Source: Clostridiales bacterium
GTDB lineage: Bacteria; Bacillota_A; Clostridia; Tissierellales; Sedimentibacteraceae
Direction of reading: 5' to 3'
Length of the DNA: 5,963 bases
Assembly: GCA_003514865.1 (NCBI GenBank)
Contig: DOON01000078.1
Coordinates: forward strand, 8,183-14,145
Shown: positions 1 through 5,835 of the stretch, piece by piece
How the letters are laid out: each line of letters begins with the position of its first letter
Numbering within the stretch: position 1 is the first letter of the stretch
Position numbers and translations under genes: made by a program
Notes under the pieces: model-generated
What the model saw: the letters and a program-made list of their open reading frames with translations, nothing else
The model's database searches: none
What the model was told of the DNA's origin: nothing

Positions 1-577
1 TTGTAGTGTTATACCACAGTAATAAATCAACTGTCTTTTTCATTCCCTCATCAAGAATTTCCCCGCATACACTGCTCATATCATCTTCATATTCAATTGC
101 TATCAGCGTTACCCAATGCCATTTATCAAGATTTTTTTCATCTCCGTTGCATAGATTAAGGTATGCAACCGGAATATCCTTCTCCAGACTGCTGCCAATA
201 AAACTGACCACTGCTTCAAGAGAAGGCCTCATTTCCTTTTTTTCCGGTATATCAACAGCATCATAAAGTAGCGTTGCATTCTTGCTTTCGGCAAGCGATT
301 TAAGACCTCTGTGGAAAATATTTGTGGTATTGACGGTACTGAACGTTGGAGTCACATGCTTCCACAGCTCTTCCATGAGCCTGAGCGCATCTCCCTTTAT
401 AGTTCCGCTGTTTTTTCTGCCATATAATATAATATTGGATGCAACCGTTGGTCCGCAGCCTGCCATTCTCTGCCACGGCTTCCTGTACCATTCCTGATTG
501 CATCCTGAATATTTGTTTCCTGTTATCTCATCCAGAACTTCAAAAAATTCAGGATTTTTAAGTGCTAACTTTTTCAT
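1..577 (-). CDS. Papain/C39-like cysteine peptidase-fold protein, cytosolic, 3' end cut by window edge
   Basis: This is the first 192 residues of an open frame that runs off the left edge. I translated it from the sequence: an ATG at 577 follows AGAGG (587-591) with a 9-nt spacer. There is no signal peptide or membrane segment, so the product should stay in the cytoplasm. The motif CNQEWY (residues 26-31) precedes MAGCGPTVASNI (38-49). GCGPT around Cys41 matches the nucleophile region of C39-like/papain-fold peptidases. WHWVTLIAIE (153-162) supplies the expected histidine, His154, in a beta-strand context. The third catalytic residue may lie near the cut end (Asp184 or Asn190) or beyond it. 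The fold assignment is inferred from these motifs, and substrate and activity are unknown. The gene is divergent from helD and has its own promoter. It lacks the ABC-transporter context of bacteriocin-processing C39 peptidases, so I do not call it a leader peptidase. Confidence 0.7.
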   Translation of the reverse strand, partial: MKKLALKNPEFFEVLDEITGNKYSGCNQEWYRKPWQRMAGCGPTVASNIILYGRKNSGTIKGDALRLMEELWKHVTPTFSTVNTTNIFHRGLKSLAESKNATLLYDAVDIPEKKEMRPSLEAVVSFIGSSLEKDIPVAYLNLCNGDEKNLDKWHWVTLIAIEYEDDMSSVCGEILDEGMKKTVDLLLWYNTT

Positions 578-591
578 TTATGTCTACCTCT

Positions 592-622
592 AAAGGAATA
601 TCATAGATCTTAACATTCCTTT
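592..622. repeat. 8-bp perfect inverted repeat in leader of the peptidase-like gene
   Basis: AAAGGAAT (592-599) and ATTCCTTT (615-622) are perfect reverse complements separated by 15 nt that include AGATCT. The repeat starts just downstream of the expected transcription start of the minus-strand gene and ends just before its ribosome binding site. It could be a repressor operator or an RNA hairpin that affects translation. It has no T-tract, so it is not an intrinsic terminator. Confidence 0.45.
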
Positions 623-630
623 CTGTATAT

Positions 631-639
631 ATTATACCA
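631..639 (-). promoter_or_regulatory. Extended -10 promoter for the peptidase-like gene
   Basis: Read on the minus strand, these bases are TGGTATAAT, a perfect extended -10 (TGnTATAAT). The -35 position 17 nt upstream (TGTTTT) is poor, which is usual for extended -10 promoters. The predicted start near 624 would give a leader of about 45 nt ending in the AGAGG ribosome binding site. Confidence 0.6.
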
Positions 640-709
640 TAAAATCTTTTTAAAAAACAGACTTTCATTTAAAATTCTTTATGTATAAAATGAATTAAAC
701 ATCAAAATA

Positions 710-715
710 TATAAT
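710..715 (+). promoter_or_regulatory. Candidate -10 element for the helD operon
   Basis: TATAAT sits 32 nt upstream of the chosen helD start, in an AT-rich stretch (640-720) between two divergent genes. Transcription starting near 722 would include the G-rich ribosome binding site (729-735). I found no good -35 hexamer at 16-18 nt, so this is a weak call. A TATAAA at 684-689 is an alternative. Confidence 0.3.
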
Positions 716-746
716 ATTATTGATATGCAGGGGGGACTATGGAAGT

Positions 747-3023
747 ATGATAGAAAGAGACATTGAGCAGGAATTCGAAAACAACTACTTAAAGCAAACC
801 ATATCTGCGGCAAAGGAACAGTTGTCGCGCATTGAATCAAGCAGTCAGGGAAAGAAGGCATCAATTATTTCATCGAAAAAAGAATTTCCCGATGACAGCA
901 CTCATTATGTAACAGGACTCTGGTCTTCACAGAATTTTGACGATCTTGTGGAGCTTAGCCAAAACACAAGCTTTATTTCAGGTGAAGTCTCCAGATATGA
1001 AATGGAAGTTAAGAAAATATTCACACTTGAAAAAATGCTGTATTCTCCGTATTTCGCACGTATTGACTTCAAGTTTGACGATGAAGATGAATTAGAAAAA
1101 ATATATATTGGCATTTCTTCACTGACAGATGACAAATCGGGAGAAATGTATGTATACAACTGGCGGGCGCCCATATCCAGCATATTTTACCGATTCGGCA
1201 CAGGAAAGGCTTTAAACGACGCTCCATCAGGTAAAATTACAGGTGAGGTTGGCTTAAAGAGACAATATGAAATAAAAAAGGGCATCCTGAAATATTTTTT
1301 CGATGCAGATATTCAGATTACCGACGAATTTTTGAGGAAGCTTCTTTCTCAGAACTCCTCAGCCAAAATGAAAACCATTGTGGAGACCATACAGAGTGAG
1401 CAGGACATAATTATACGTGATATGGAAACCGACTTGCTCATGGTTCAGGGGGTAGCCGGAAGCGGAAAAACCTCCGTCGCCCTGCACAGGGTTGCCTATC
1501 TCATGTACAGAGGGCTGACCAACAGGCTTTCACCGGAAAATATACTTATAATTTCTCCCAACACACTGTTTGAACAGTATATTTCAAATGTACTTCCCGA
1601 GCTTGGAGAAAGCAACATTAAATCTGTGACATTTGAGGACATAGCAGAGATAATTCTAAAGAATAACAGATTTCAGACGAAAAACCTGCTTATGGAGCAG
1701 CTCCTTTCCTCACCCGCCACAGAAAATGTAGATATACGGAAAAGCTGCATGGCTTTCAAAAGCTCCTCTACCTTTATAACAATATTAAATCGCTTCATTG
1801 CCGACATGCCAAAAATGTGGATAGATTTTAAGGATGTTTATTACGGCGGAAAAATAATAGCAGGCAGAGATATATTAAAATCCAGGACTGTCAATGACAA
1901 GAAAAACCCGCTTCTGAGCATTCGTTTGAAAAATCTTGAGCAGTTTATTAAAACCACAATTCACTCCATGCACGACGACAGAATAAAAAAATTAGAAAAT
2001 TTTGTTTCCGGAAACCCGGCACATACATTTGAAGTTGAAGAAGCTGCGCGAATGCTGTCCATCCGTGAGAGCACCACGCTCATTAAAGAAGTGCGGAAAT
2101 TTACAGAATTAAATTTATCTGGACTGTACAAAAAGCTTTTCAGCAACAAGAATTATTTTTACAGTCTGTCAAAAGACCTTGACCTTCCCGGATGCATCGG
2201 TCAAATTATAGATTTTACACTTGCAAATCTCAATGATGATTTCATGCAATACGAAGATGTCCTGTCACTTGCTTTTTTGCATCTGAAAATATACGGCAGA
2301 CCCGACGATGACAGCATAAGGCATGTGGTAATTGATGAGGTTCAGGATTACTACCCCATCCATTTTGAAATATTGAACCTTTTGTTTCCATGGTCACGCT
2401 TCACGGTGCTGGGAGATGTCAATCAAACCATTGCAAAACAGGAGAATCTGTACCTGTATGAGCAAATGGAAATTATTCTCAACAAAAAGAGCTCCACACT
2501 GATAACATTGGATAAAAGCTTCCGCTGCACAAAAGAAATATTGGAATTCAGCACAAGATTTCTTGACGGTTCCTTTAAGCTGAAAAGCTTCAGCAGAGAA
2601 GGAGATTTTCCCGTTATTTGCTCCGCGGAAAATGAAGAATCTCTGGATAATATGATAATAGAGGAAATCATGCTCTGCAGAGAAAAAGAATACGGCTCCA
2701 TAAGCTTAATATGCAAGAATGTACGGGACTCTCTCGCACTTTATGAACGATTGAAGAGCAAAATTGATATACAGCTAATAAGGGGAGAAAACAAGGAGGA
2801 GCTTACGGGAACCTTTATTATACCCATATATATGTCAAAGGGACTGGAATTTGATTCGGTTCTGATTTGTGATGCAGATGCTGTTCATTATAGCTCAGCG
2901 GAGGATAAAAATCTTCTGTATATAGCATCCACCCGAGCGCTGCACAGACTGAGGCTGTTCCACACAGGCGAAATGAGCCCACTGCTCCAGGAAATCGAAG
3001 GAGCTAAGGAGGTATTGATTTGA
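747..3023 (+). CDS. helD: HelD-family RNA polymerase recycling motor ATPase (UvrD/Rep-like superfamily 1)
   Basis: A 758-residue protein, within the usual range for Gram-positive HelD. These proteins bind RNA polymerase and use ATP to remove it from DNA; some relatives (HelR) also give rifampicin tolerance. Residues 1-100 are charged and probably form the antiparallel coiled coil that enters the polymerase secondary channel. HelD signatures follow: YIGISS (120-125), YNWRAPISSIFY (137-148), GEVGLKRQ (166-173) and TIQSEQDIIIR (214-224). Motor motifs are Walker A GVAGSGKT (235-242, Lys241), Walker B VVIDEVQD (527-534), GDVNQTI (556-562), SFRCTKEI (591-598), MSKGLEFDSV (696-705) and LLYIASTRA (723-731, Arg730). 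All key motor residues are present. The stretch between about 300 and 500 is poorly conserved, as expected for the inserted domains. I chose ATG 747 because AGGGGGG (729-735) precedes it; a TTG at 720 would add nine residues but has no ribosome binding site. It overlaps the next gene by 4 bp. Confidence 0.9.
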   Translation: MIERDIEQEFENNYLKQTISAAKEQLSRIESSSQGKKASIISSKKEFPDDSTHYVTGLWSSQNFDDLVELSQNTSFISGEVSRYEMEVKKIFTLEKMLYSPYFARIDFKFDDEDELEKIYIGISSLTDDKSGEMYVYNWRAPISSIFYRFGTGKALNDAPSGKITGEVGLKRQYEIKKGILKYFFDADIQITDEFLRKLLSQNSSAKMKTIVETIQSEQDIIIRDMETDLLMVQGVAGSGKTSVALHRVAYLMYRGLTNRLSPENILIISPNTLFEQYISNVLPELGESNIKSVTFEDIAEIILKNNRFQTKNLLMEQLLSSPATENVDIRKSCMAFKSSSTFITILNRFIADMPKMWIDFKDVYYGGKIIAGRDILKSRTVNDKKNPLLSIRLKNLEQFIKTTIHSMHDDRIKKLENFVSGNPAHTFEVEEAARMLSIRESTTLIKEVRKFTELNLSGLYKKLFSNKNYFYSLSKDLDLPGCIGQIIDFTLANLNDDFMQYEDVLSLAFLHLKIYGRPDDDSIRHVVIDEVQDYYPIHFEILNLLFPWSRFTVLGDVNQTIAKQENLYLYEQMEIILNKKSSTLITLDKSFRCTKEILEFSTRFLDGSFKLKSFSREGDFPVICSAENEESLDNMIIEEIMLCREKEYGSISLICKNVRDSLALYERLKSKIDIQLIRGENKEELTGTFIIPIYMSKGLEFDSVLICDADAVHYSSAEDKNLLYIASTRALHRLRLFHTGEMSPLLQEIEGAKEVLI
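3006..3012 (+). promoter_or_regulatory. Strong ribosome binding site that fixes a TTG start
   Basis: AAGGAGG lies inside the last codons of helD, 7 nt upstream of TTG 3020. The near-consensus match and good spacing support the TTG start of the ACP-like gene and indicate translational coupling, because the TTGA at 3020-3023 holds both the helD stop and the new start. Confidence 0.8.
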
Positions 3024-3256
3024 TTTTTAACAAGCTTAAAAAAATACTTGCTGAGGTAATCTATGCAGACCCCGAGGATATAACACCCGAAACAGAGCTT
3101 GCACCCGACTGGGGAATAGATGCAATCAGCACAGCAAAGCTCATAATAGAATGCGAGAATCATTTTAAAATCACCATTCACGACGAGGACGTCCACACCT
3201 TCAAAACTCTGAAGAACCTTGCAGATTATATTGAAGAGAAAAAGTCCGTGGATTAA
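3020..3256 (+). CDS. Acyl-carrier-protein-like protein lacking the phosphopantetheine serine
   Basis: This 78-residue protein has the length and helical pattern of an acyl carrier protein. It has an N-terminal helix (residues 2-16), ADPEDITPETEL (16-27), then the region that in normal ACPs reads LGADSLDTVELV, and a C-terminal TLKNLADYIEEKK (63-75). Here the central motif reads WGIDAISTAKLI (31-42). It aligns without gaps to the ACP consensus, but the attachment serine of DSL is Ala35 (codon GCA). A holo-ACP synthase could not modify it at the normal site; Ser37, two residues later, is not the usual position. The acidic-face residues around helix II are also less acidic than usual (Lys40). The start is TTG, with AAGGAGG 7 nt upstream and a 4-bp overlap with helD, so the two are translationally coupled. 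A role in fatty acid or polyketide synthesis is unlikely. A protein-interaction role is an inference. Confidence 0.8.
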   Translation: MIFNKLKKILAEVIYADPEDITPETELAPDWGIDAISTAKLIIECENHFKITIHDEDVHTFKTLKNLADYIEEKKSVD

Positions 3257-3286
3257 AAAACGAGGATTACCTCACGTATTCCTCGT
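3255..3286 (-). terminator. Intrinsic terminator of mgsA, overlapping its last codons
   Basis: On the minus strand a hairpin forms from ACGAGGA and TCCTCGT (7 bp), then an A-A mismatch, then TAC/GTA (3 bp) closing a GTGAG loop (3260-3286). It is followed directly by a run of T (3255-3259). The 5' arm is made of the last mgsA codons and the stop codon lies next to the 3' arm. On the plus strand there is no T-tract after the hairpin, so it should not act as a normal terminator for the helD operon. Confidence 0.75.
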
Positions 3287-3677
3287 CCATGTAGCTTGAA
3301 TTGATTAAAAAGTCCGCCGTTGAAACATTCATTGCAACAGGTATGTCGTATAGGACCGCGATTCTCAGCAGAGCCTTGACGTCGGGGTCGTGGGGCTGGG
3401 ATGATAATGGGTCCCAGAAAAAAATCATAAAATCGATTTTCCCGTCAACTATTGCAGCTCCTATCTGCTGATCTCCTCCCAGGGGACCGCTCTTGTATGA
3501 GCTCACAAGAAGTGATGTTTCTTCGGCAATCATTCTGGATGTTGTGCCGGTACCGCAGAGAATATGCTTTGAAAGCTCTTCTCTGTTTTTTTTGACCCAG
3601 TTGATTAATTCAGGCTTTTTATTGTCATGCGCTATCAGCGCAATATATTTTTGTTTTCCTATATCTTTAAACAGCAT
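3267..3677 (-). CDS. mgsA: Methylglyoxal synthase
   Basis: The enzyme turns dihydroxyacetone phosphate into methylglyoxal and phosphate in the cytosol, a bypass of lower glycolysis used when phosphate is short or sugar phosphates build up. The frame can be read as 138 residues from ATG 3683 or 136 from ATG 3677. I chose 3677 because the AAAGGAAG site is too close to the first ATG and well placed for the second. In the 138-residue numbering the conserved residues coincide with those of the E. coli enzyme: His19 (LIAHD), Asp71 in [11 protein letters not shown], Asp91 in FFWDPL, and His98 and Asp101 in [12 protein letters not shown]. The phosphate-binding GTGTTS (44-49) is also present. Length fits the short Gram-positive form, which lacks the E. 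coli C-terminal extension. It lies 95 nt downstream of the sirtuin gene on the same strand, with a palindrome-rich gap, and converges on the ACP-like gene. Confidence 0.93.
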   Translation of the reverse strand: MLFKDIGKQKYIALIAHDNKKPELINWVKKNREELSKHILCGTGTTSRMIAEETSLLVSSYKSGPLGGDQQIGAAIVDGKIDFMIFFWDPLSSQPHDPDVKALLRIAVLYDIPVAMNVSTADFLINSSYMDEEYVR

Positions 3678-3683
3678 ATTCAT

Positions 3684-3691
3684 CTTCCTTT
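3684..3691 (-). promoter_or_regulatory. Ribosome binding site deciding the mgsA start
   Basis: On the minus strand this reads AAAGGAAG. It abuts the upstream ATG (3683) with almost no spacer but stands 6-8 nt from the second ATG (3677). Spacing therefore favours initiation at 3677. Confidence 0.55.
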
Positions 3692-3723
3692 GTATCTTAG
3701 TATATTTTAAAATTCAGTTCCAC

Positions 3724-3767
3724 CTTAATATGCCGCATGTGCGGCAATATATGCAATGCATATTAAG
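3724..3767. repeat. Nested perfect inverted repeats between sirtuin gene and mgsA
   Basis: The outer arms CTTAATATGC (3724-3733) and GCATATTAAG (3758-3767) are a perfect 10-bp inverted repeat. Inside lie two more: TGCCGCA (3731-3737) with TGCGGCA (3740-3746) around a 2-nt centre, and ATATGCA (3749-3755) with TGCATAT (3757-3763) around one base. The structures overlap, so they are alternatives and cannot all form at once. No T-tract follows on either strand, so this is not an intrinsic terminator. It may be an operator, an RNA processing or stability hairpin, or a small repeat of a dispersed family. Confidence 0.6.
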
Positions 3768-3772
3768 CGACG

Positions 3773-4489
3773 TCAGTTTATCTTGAGCTTTTCAAAGACA
3801 CTGCCGATGCTTGCATTTATGACCATGTTTGCTATTTTGTTGGCGGAGATTGCAGATTTGTTAATTAATATAAGTTTGCTGCCCTTGTAGTAATTAACAA
3901 GCCCTGCTGCCGGATACACCGCCAGTGACGTTCCGCCGATAATCAGCACATCCGCATTTTTTATGTACTCAACTGATTTATCCAACATTTCTTCATTCAG
4001 CGTTTCCTCATAAAGGACAACATCCGGCTTGATGATTCCTCCACATTCACATTTTGGAACACCGCTGCTGTTAACTATAACATCCACATCATAAAATTTC
4101 CCGCAATTCATGCAGTAATTTCGATGTACCGAGCCGTGGAGCTCCAGCACATTCCTGCTCCCTGCCTGCTGGTGGAGCCCGTCAATATTCTGCGTTATGA
4201 CAGCTTTTAGCTTTCCCGCATGCTCGAGCTCAGCCAGTTTTTCATGAGTCACGTTCGGCTTTGCATCTAAAAAAATCATTTTGCTTTTATAAAATTGATA
4301 AAATTCCTCTGTATTATTTTCAAAGAAGCTACGGGAGATGATTATCTCCGGCGGATATTTGTATTTTTCATTATACAGTCCGTCAACACTTCTGAAATCG
4401 GGAATACCGCTTTCCGTGGAAACTCCCGCTCCTCCGAAAAACACTATGTCGCTGCTGTTGTCTAAAATATCCTGAAGTCCTGAAAGCAT
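3773..4489 (-). CDS. NAD-dependent protein deacetylase, Sir2 family (sirtuin)
   Basis: This 238-residue protein is a complete small bacterial sirtuin. It removes acyl groups, probably acetyl, from lysines in cytosolic proteins, using NAD and releasing nicotinamide and O-acyl-ADP-ribose. Visible motifs, in order: GAGVSTESGIPDFR (20-33) binding NAD, TQNIDGLH (99-106), the catalytic His118 in LELHGS, a zinc site made of Cys126 and Cys129 (CMNC) with Cys147 and Cys149 (CEC), KPDVVLYEE (154-162), and GTSLAVYPAAGL (186-197). The overall pattern resembles the Thermotoga Sir2 deacetylase. I do not see the Tyr-Arg pair expected of desuccinylase-type (SIRT5/CobB) sirtuins, so deacetylation is more likely. 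The start is supported by GGAGG (4496-4500) with a 6-nt spacer. It probably has its own promoter after the ABC permease gene and may be cotranscribed with mgsA. Confidence 0.93.
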   Translation of the reverse strand: MLSGLQDILDNSSDIVFFGGAGVSTESGIPDFRSVDGLYNEKYKYPPEIIISRSFFENNTEEFYQFYKSKMIFLDAKPNVTHEKLAELEHAGKLKAVITQNIDGLHQQAGSRNVLELHGSVHRNYCMNCGKFYDVDVIVNSSGVPKCECGGIIKPDVVLYEETLNEEMLDKSVEYIKNADVLIIGGTSLAVYPAAGLVNYYKGSKLILINKSAISANKIANMVINASIGSVFEKLKIN

Positions 4490-4581
4490 TTTACACCTCC
4501 AAAGCTTTAATCCAGCTTTTTTCCTACAATAAAATTTTCCGCATTCTTTTTCATGGAAATCTTGTCACAATATTTCTGCAC

Positions 4582-4610
4582 ATAATGTGAAGCTATTACA
4601 ATATTGTAAA
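4582..4610 (-). promoter_or_regulatory. Candidate promoter of the sirtuin gene
   Basis: On the minus strand TTTACA (4605-4610, five of six to the -35 consensus) and CATTAT (4582-4587, four of six to the -10) are 17 nt apart. Transcription would start near 4575 and give a leader of about 85 nt. This lies after the permease stop, where I see no terminator, so some read-through from the ABC operon is also possible. Confidence 0.45.
4596..4609. promoter_or_regulatory. 14-bp perfect palindrome, candidate operator
   Basis: TTACAATATTGTAA is its own reverse complement. It covers the candidate -35 hexamer and the first part of the spacer of the sirtuin promoter, the right place for a dimeric repressor. 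The half site TTACAAT does not let me name a regulator. It resembles BlaI/CopY-type TACA/TGTA sites, but the spacing between half sites is 4 rather than 2. Confidence 0.4.
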
Positions 4611-4639
4611 TGCCATTATTTCTTCTCCAGGTCTTATGA

Positions 4640-5794
4640 TTATTCGTATCTTAAGGCATCAATCGGATCAGATTTCGCTGCCTTCTTAGCAGGATAATAC
4701 CCAAAAAACACTCCGATAATCATTGAGAACACAACAGCAATTAAAATTGAGGCAGGGTTTATTACCACCGGTATGGGTATAAAAAGACTTCCCAGTGAAA
4801 CAAGGCCTATACCGCAAGCTGTTCCCACAATTCCTCCTATGGCGGAAAGAGTTGCAGATTCTATAAGGAACTGAAACAATACGTCCTTAGTCCTCGCCCC
4901 AAGGGATTTTTTAATGCCTATCTCTCTGGTTCTTTCCGTAACTGAAACAAGCATGATATTCATAATACCTATGCCTCCAACCAGCAGAGATATTGCTGCT
5001 ATTGCAGCAACCGCCAGAGACAGTCCGCCGAGCACGGCATTAATCGATGTCTGCTCTGCCTCCGCACTGTATAAATAGTAGTTTTCAGGCTGCCTATTTT
5101 TAAGCTTGGCAACAAGTGACCCAATTTCATCCAGCACAGAACTCACCGAATACTTTTCACTTATGAATATATCCAAGGCGTAATGAGCATAGTCGGATGA
5201 ATAAGGCATAGTATATGGTACATAGCTTTCCTCATACATGCTCTGCCCCTGCATCATGGCTAAGAAAGGTGAGATTTCATTTTTATACACGCCTGTAACG
5301 AGCAGGTCCTCCAGGTTGTTGTCTATTTTGACTCTTATGTATTGACCAACTACATTTTCCTTGCCGAAAAGCTTAATTGCGGCATTTTGTTCCAGAACTA
5401 CAATCTTAGCTCTTCTTTCAACATCGCTCTTGTTAATCATTCTGCCATAAAGCATCTTGACTTTCTGAACATTTTCATATCCGCTATCAACGCATGCCAT
5501 GTTTAGCTTTATGGACTTCTTCCCCAACGTCACATCACTTCTTACGCTTTCTGACGGAACTATATATGATATTTTTTCTCCCATTCTATCCTTTATAATA
5601 TCCAGATCATCCTGATAAAAGAAGTCTGTAGACCTCATATCATCAATATTGCCCACATACATTACGGCACGGTTTTTTCCCACATCGGCATACAGATTGT
5701 CCATGACGCCCTTCATGCTGTCTCCAATTGAAACTATTGCAATAACAGAGCTGATGCCTATTATTATTCCCAGCATCGTAAGGAGCGAGCGCAT
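4640..5794 (-). CDS. MacB/YknZ-type ABC transporter permease (FtsX domain)
   Basis: This is the membrane subunit of an exporter that uses ATP to drive mechanical movement of an extracytoplasmic domain, exporting peptides, toxins or drugs. From ATG 5794 the protein has 384 residues: the first membrane helix (about 3-24, LLTMLGIIIGISSVIAIVSI), a large extracellular MacB-PCD domain (about 25-245), the second helix (about 253-283), the conserved cytoplasmic TERTREIGIKKSLGA (286-300), two more helices (about 308-337 and 345-367), and a C-terminal YYPAKKAAKSDPIDALRYE. The coding signal continues 18 residues upstream of this ATG (WLENIKIAFQSILSNK), matching the usual family N terminus. That stretch has no in-frame ATG, GTG or TTG, and ATG 5794 itself has no ribosome binding site and would shave the cytoplasmic N terminus. 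The true start is probably at 5848-5858 (see findings). It overlaps the upstream ATPase gene. Confidence 0.85.
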   Translation of the reverse strand: MRSLLTMLGIIIGISSVIAIVSIGDSMKGVMDNLYADVGKNRAVMYVGNIDDMRSTDFFYQDDLDIIKDRMGEKISYIVPSESVRSDVTLGKKSIKLNMACVDSGYENVQKVKMLYGRMINKSDVERRAKIVVLEQNAAIKLFGKENVVGQYIRVKIDNNLEDLLVTGVYKNEISPFLAMMQGQSMYEESYVPYTMPYSSDYAHYALDIFISEKYSVSSVLDEIGSLVAKLKNRQPENYYLYSAEAEQTSINAVLGGLSLAVAAIAAISLLVGGIGIMNIMLVSVTERTREIGIKKSLGARTKDVLFQFLIESATLSAIGGIVGTACGIGLVSLGSLFIPIPVVINPASILIAVVFSMIIGVFFGYYPAKKAAKSDPIDALRYE

Positions 5795-5835
5795 TTTATT
5801 CGATAAAATAGACTGAAATGCTATTTTAATATTTT

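Larger units (their letters stand above)
4507..4650 (-). other. Open frame without a clear start, possible remnant or leader ORF upstream of the sirtuin gene
   Basis: On the minus strand a frame stays open for about 47 codons between TAA at 4651-4653 and TAA at 4507-4509, ending just before the sirtuin ribosome binding site. It overlaps the last bases of the ABC permease. The text looks protein-like (for example NIVIASHYVQKYCDKIS) but matches no family I know. A GGAGAAG followed by ATG sits near 4614 but in another frame, which stops after six codons; a one-base shift would join it to this frame. An internal ATG at 4554 would give only 15 residues and lacks a good ribosome binding site. Chance openness in AT-rich DNA is quite possible. 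Confidence 0.2.

Noticed and set aside
6..497. Plus-strand open frames at the left end
   Set aside because: The minus-strand frame here is continuous and carries recognisable cysteine-peptidase motifs; the plus-strand frames do not.
747..3023. UvrD/PcrA DNA repair helicase
   Set aside because: The YNWRAPISS, GEVGLKRQ and TIQSEQ signatures and the N-terminal coiled region are specific to the HelD family rather than UvrD/PcrA.
2888..3196. Minus-strand open frame of about 100 codons across the helD/ACP-like junction, and similar ones inside helD (905-1183, 1961-2149, 2423-2716)
   Set aside because: They lie opposite clearly conserved coding sequence, have no family motifs, and have no supported start. 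They are frame shadows.
3260..3286. Bidirectional terminator for both convergent operons
   Set aside because: On the plus strand the hairpin is followed by CCATGTAGC and not a T-tract, so only the minus-strand direction is supported.
3493..3786. Plus-strand open frame opposite mgsA and the palindromic gap
   Set aside because: It is antisense to conserved mgsA catalytic motifs, and its hydrophobic look follows from the complementary codons.
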